Assembly: GCA_036874045.1 (NCBI GenBank)
Contig: CM072347.1
Location: forward strand, 2,854,501-2,918,500
DNA: 64,000 nucleotides
Reading direction: 5' to 3'
Source of the DNA: Cymodocea nodosa
Taxonomy: Eukaryota > Streptophyta > Magnoliopsida > Alismatales > Cymodoceaceae
Shown in pieces: positions 62,402-64,000 of this stretch; the first letter of the stretch is position 1, and each line of letters begins with the position of its first letter. The notes under the pieces are model-generated. The model saw only the letters and a list, made by a program, of their open reading frames with translations, was not told where the DNA came from and made no database searches. The position numbers and the translations under genes are program-made.

Positions 62402-62868
62402 CTTTAATTTTTATGCTTCTTTTTCAATTAAGAGATTATTTGTTTTTTTTTTAAAAAAAACAGAACTGAATATTTGAAGTGATATTCTGTAATTTAATGA
62501 ATTGATTTTAGAAAAATTCTTATATTTTATGTTGAGTTTTTAGCTTAGGCAGAATTTCAAATGTCTTTAATTTTTATGCTTCTTTTTCAATTAAGAGATT
62601 ATTTGTTTTTTTAAAAAAAAAAATTAAATAGAACTGAATATTCGAAGTGATATTCTGTAATTTAATGAATTGATTTTAGAAAACTTCTTATATGTTATGT
62701 TGAGTTTTTAGCTTAGGCAGAATTTCAAATGTCTTTAATTTTTATGCTTCCTTTTCAATTAAGAGATTATTTGTTTTTTTTTTTTAAAAAATAGATCTGA
62801 ATATTCGACATGATATTCCGTAATTTAATATATTGATTTAAAAAAAAATATTATGAATGTTATGTTAT
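62402..62868 (+). repeat. Three-copy AT-rich tandem repeat, 163-168-bp period
   Basis: Units start at 62402, 62565 and 62733, each with CTTTAATTTTTATGCTTC(T/C)TTTTCAATTAAGAGATTATTTG, a T-run/A-run hairpin, GAATATT(T/C)GA, GATATTC, GTAATTTAAT and TTGATTT. Units 1 and 2 share TGTTGAGTTTTTAGCTTAGG and AGAATTTCAAATGT at their ends; unit 3 is the most diverged and ends near 62868. The adjacent T-run and A-run in each unit could form a snap-back hairpin. Confidence 0.92.
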
Positions 62869-64000
62869 ATTCACGTGCTTATATGCTGCCACGACTTTGT
62901 TCTACCAAACGTAGTCAGCACAGATCATAAAATCTTGTTCGGTTTGGATTTTCTTTTTTATTTTTTATTTTAACATTTTGCGTTGCGGTCGTGGTCGCAA
63001 GGCCCACCACGATCGTTCTGCGTCTTTTCCGGGGTTCCGATGCGTCCAGAATATGCTAAATATCTCACCTATTGTGTCCCATCAATTACCAAAATGCCAG
63101 CCAGGAGGCTTCCTAACCTCTCTACACAATTTGTTCACGATTTTTTATTTTTATTTTTTTACAATGATTGGTCTTTCTGCGTGAATTTGAATCTAACCTC
63201 TTTTCTTTGTAACGTGGAGAAAAGATCGATTACATCATGCTCGTTTCATAAGTGTCTTTTTTCATGATAATGATGGTATTTTTTACTTAAATTACATTTG
63301 AACCTAAGATTTTTTTTTTCTTTCTTTTCTTCCCTTGATTAAAAGTCCTTACGAGGAGGCAAGGCAAAGAAAGACCAATTATGTTTTTCTACCGTTGGTT
63401 TTTCATGTGATCATATATTATGATATTCACTGTTAGTTGGTTTTTTAGTTTGAAGGTTATAAACATTCTAAGTTTTATTGGTTTTCTCAAGAATATTTTT
63501 CAATTAAGTTTTGAACTGATAGTTTAAACCAATTGATTTTCTTTTAAAGGGAATATTACAAATGTAGGCACTCAATGGTACCTTTGCTGTACGTGTGTAG
63601 TTCATCAACAATCCAAATCCTTTTTCTTAATTGCAATTAATGATCCAAGATTTCCTTAAAAAATGAATGACCAACGAGACCTCGTTGTACTCCCCCACAC
63701 TTCCAACAATTTTTGTTGTAATAAATATTTACAGTAAAAATACTTTTTCTTCTTTTCTAATATTCATATTAATTGAACCGTCATCTCAGTTTTTTCTTTT
63801 TTTCTTTATTTGAAAAAAAAAAGGACATCAGGTGCGATCCACGGGGGACCCATTGGGATCGTGGTGGACCGACGATCGAGTGTGGACGTGTGTCCCACCT
63901 CCTCCTCCTCCTTTACTCCTGGACCAATGCACATGGACGTTCCAGGCCGATCGCCACCTTCTCGGTCCAACACATATGTAAATAATATGTCGTCTTTGAC
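62869..64000. other. Window edge, AT-rich then GC-rich, no complete gene
   Basis: No recognised exon. A GC-richer patch (about 62960-63060) and the last 180 bp (63820-64000), with many CG dinucleotides and TCC repeats, contrast with the AT-rich surroundings. The latter could be a promoter or first exon of a gene beyond the window, but nothing inside the window proves it. Confidence 0.35.

Overview
This is a nuclear segment of a flowering plant. Multi-exon genes with plant-type introns sit in AT-rich DNA, and decayed Ty1/copia, Ty3/gypsy, LINE and hAT elements lie around and inside them. Several coding regions are strikingly GC-rich at the third codon position (53.3-54.1 kb, 60.7-61.5 kb, first exons at 13.8 and 47.9 kb) against AT-rich introns. 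That pattern is typical of monocots, perhaps non-grass commelinids; the taxon is an inference from composition only.

Layout. 1-13.0 kb is gene-poor: a copia scrap near 1.6 kb, a degenerate hAT transposase on the minus strand (7.3-8.7 kb) with a terminal-repeat-like end at 9.2 kb, and an RTE-type LINE tail at 10.3 kb. 13.8-40.7 kb is one intact 16-exon gene on the plus strand for a DEIH-box RNA helicase of the plant DExH1 (DHX36-like) type. Its 3000-nt reading frame (999 residues) is spread over 26.9 kb because introns 6, 8 and 10 (7.8, 6.3 and 5.6 kb) hold retroelement remnants, including a 4.3-kb copia element with about 130-bp LTRs. Intron 10 uses a GC-AG splice pair. 42.4-46.5 kb is a degenerate copia element and 46.9-47.3 kb a LINE endonuclease remnant.

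47.9-49.9 kb is a two-exon hnRNP A/B-like protein gene (two RRMs and a glycine/tyrosine-rich tail). At 53.3-54.1 kb, minus strand, is an intronless gene with a DUF3820-like domain. It lies head-to-head, 592 bp away, with a four-exon ribosomal protein uL14 (RPL23) gene at 54.65-57.84 kb, whose second intron holds a gypsy reverse-transcriptase remnant. A LINE remnant follows (58.4-59.8 kb), then an intronless GC-rich gene of unknown function (60.66-61.53 kb), a triplicated AT-rich repeat (62.4-62.87 kb) and a GC-rich edge at 63.8-64.0 kb.

The recognised genes are mostly RNA-related and housekeeping in character (helicase, RNA-binding protein, ribosomal protein), with TATA, TGGGCY or telo-box motifs upstream. 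Plant genes like these are normally transcribed independently, so their adjacency is not evidence of joint function. I found no tRNA or rRNA gene and nothing that amounts to a clear new biological system. The strongest leads are the GC-AG intron, the possible N-terminal extension of the helicase, the head-to-head promoter region, and the unrecognised GC-rich gene.
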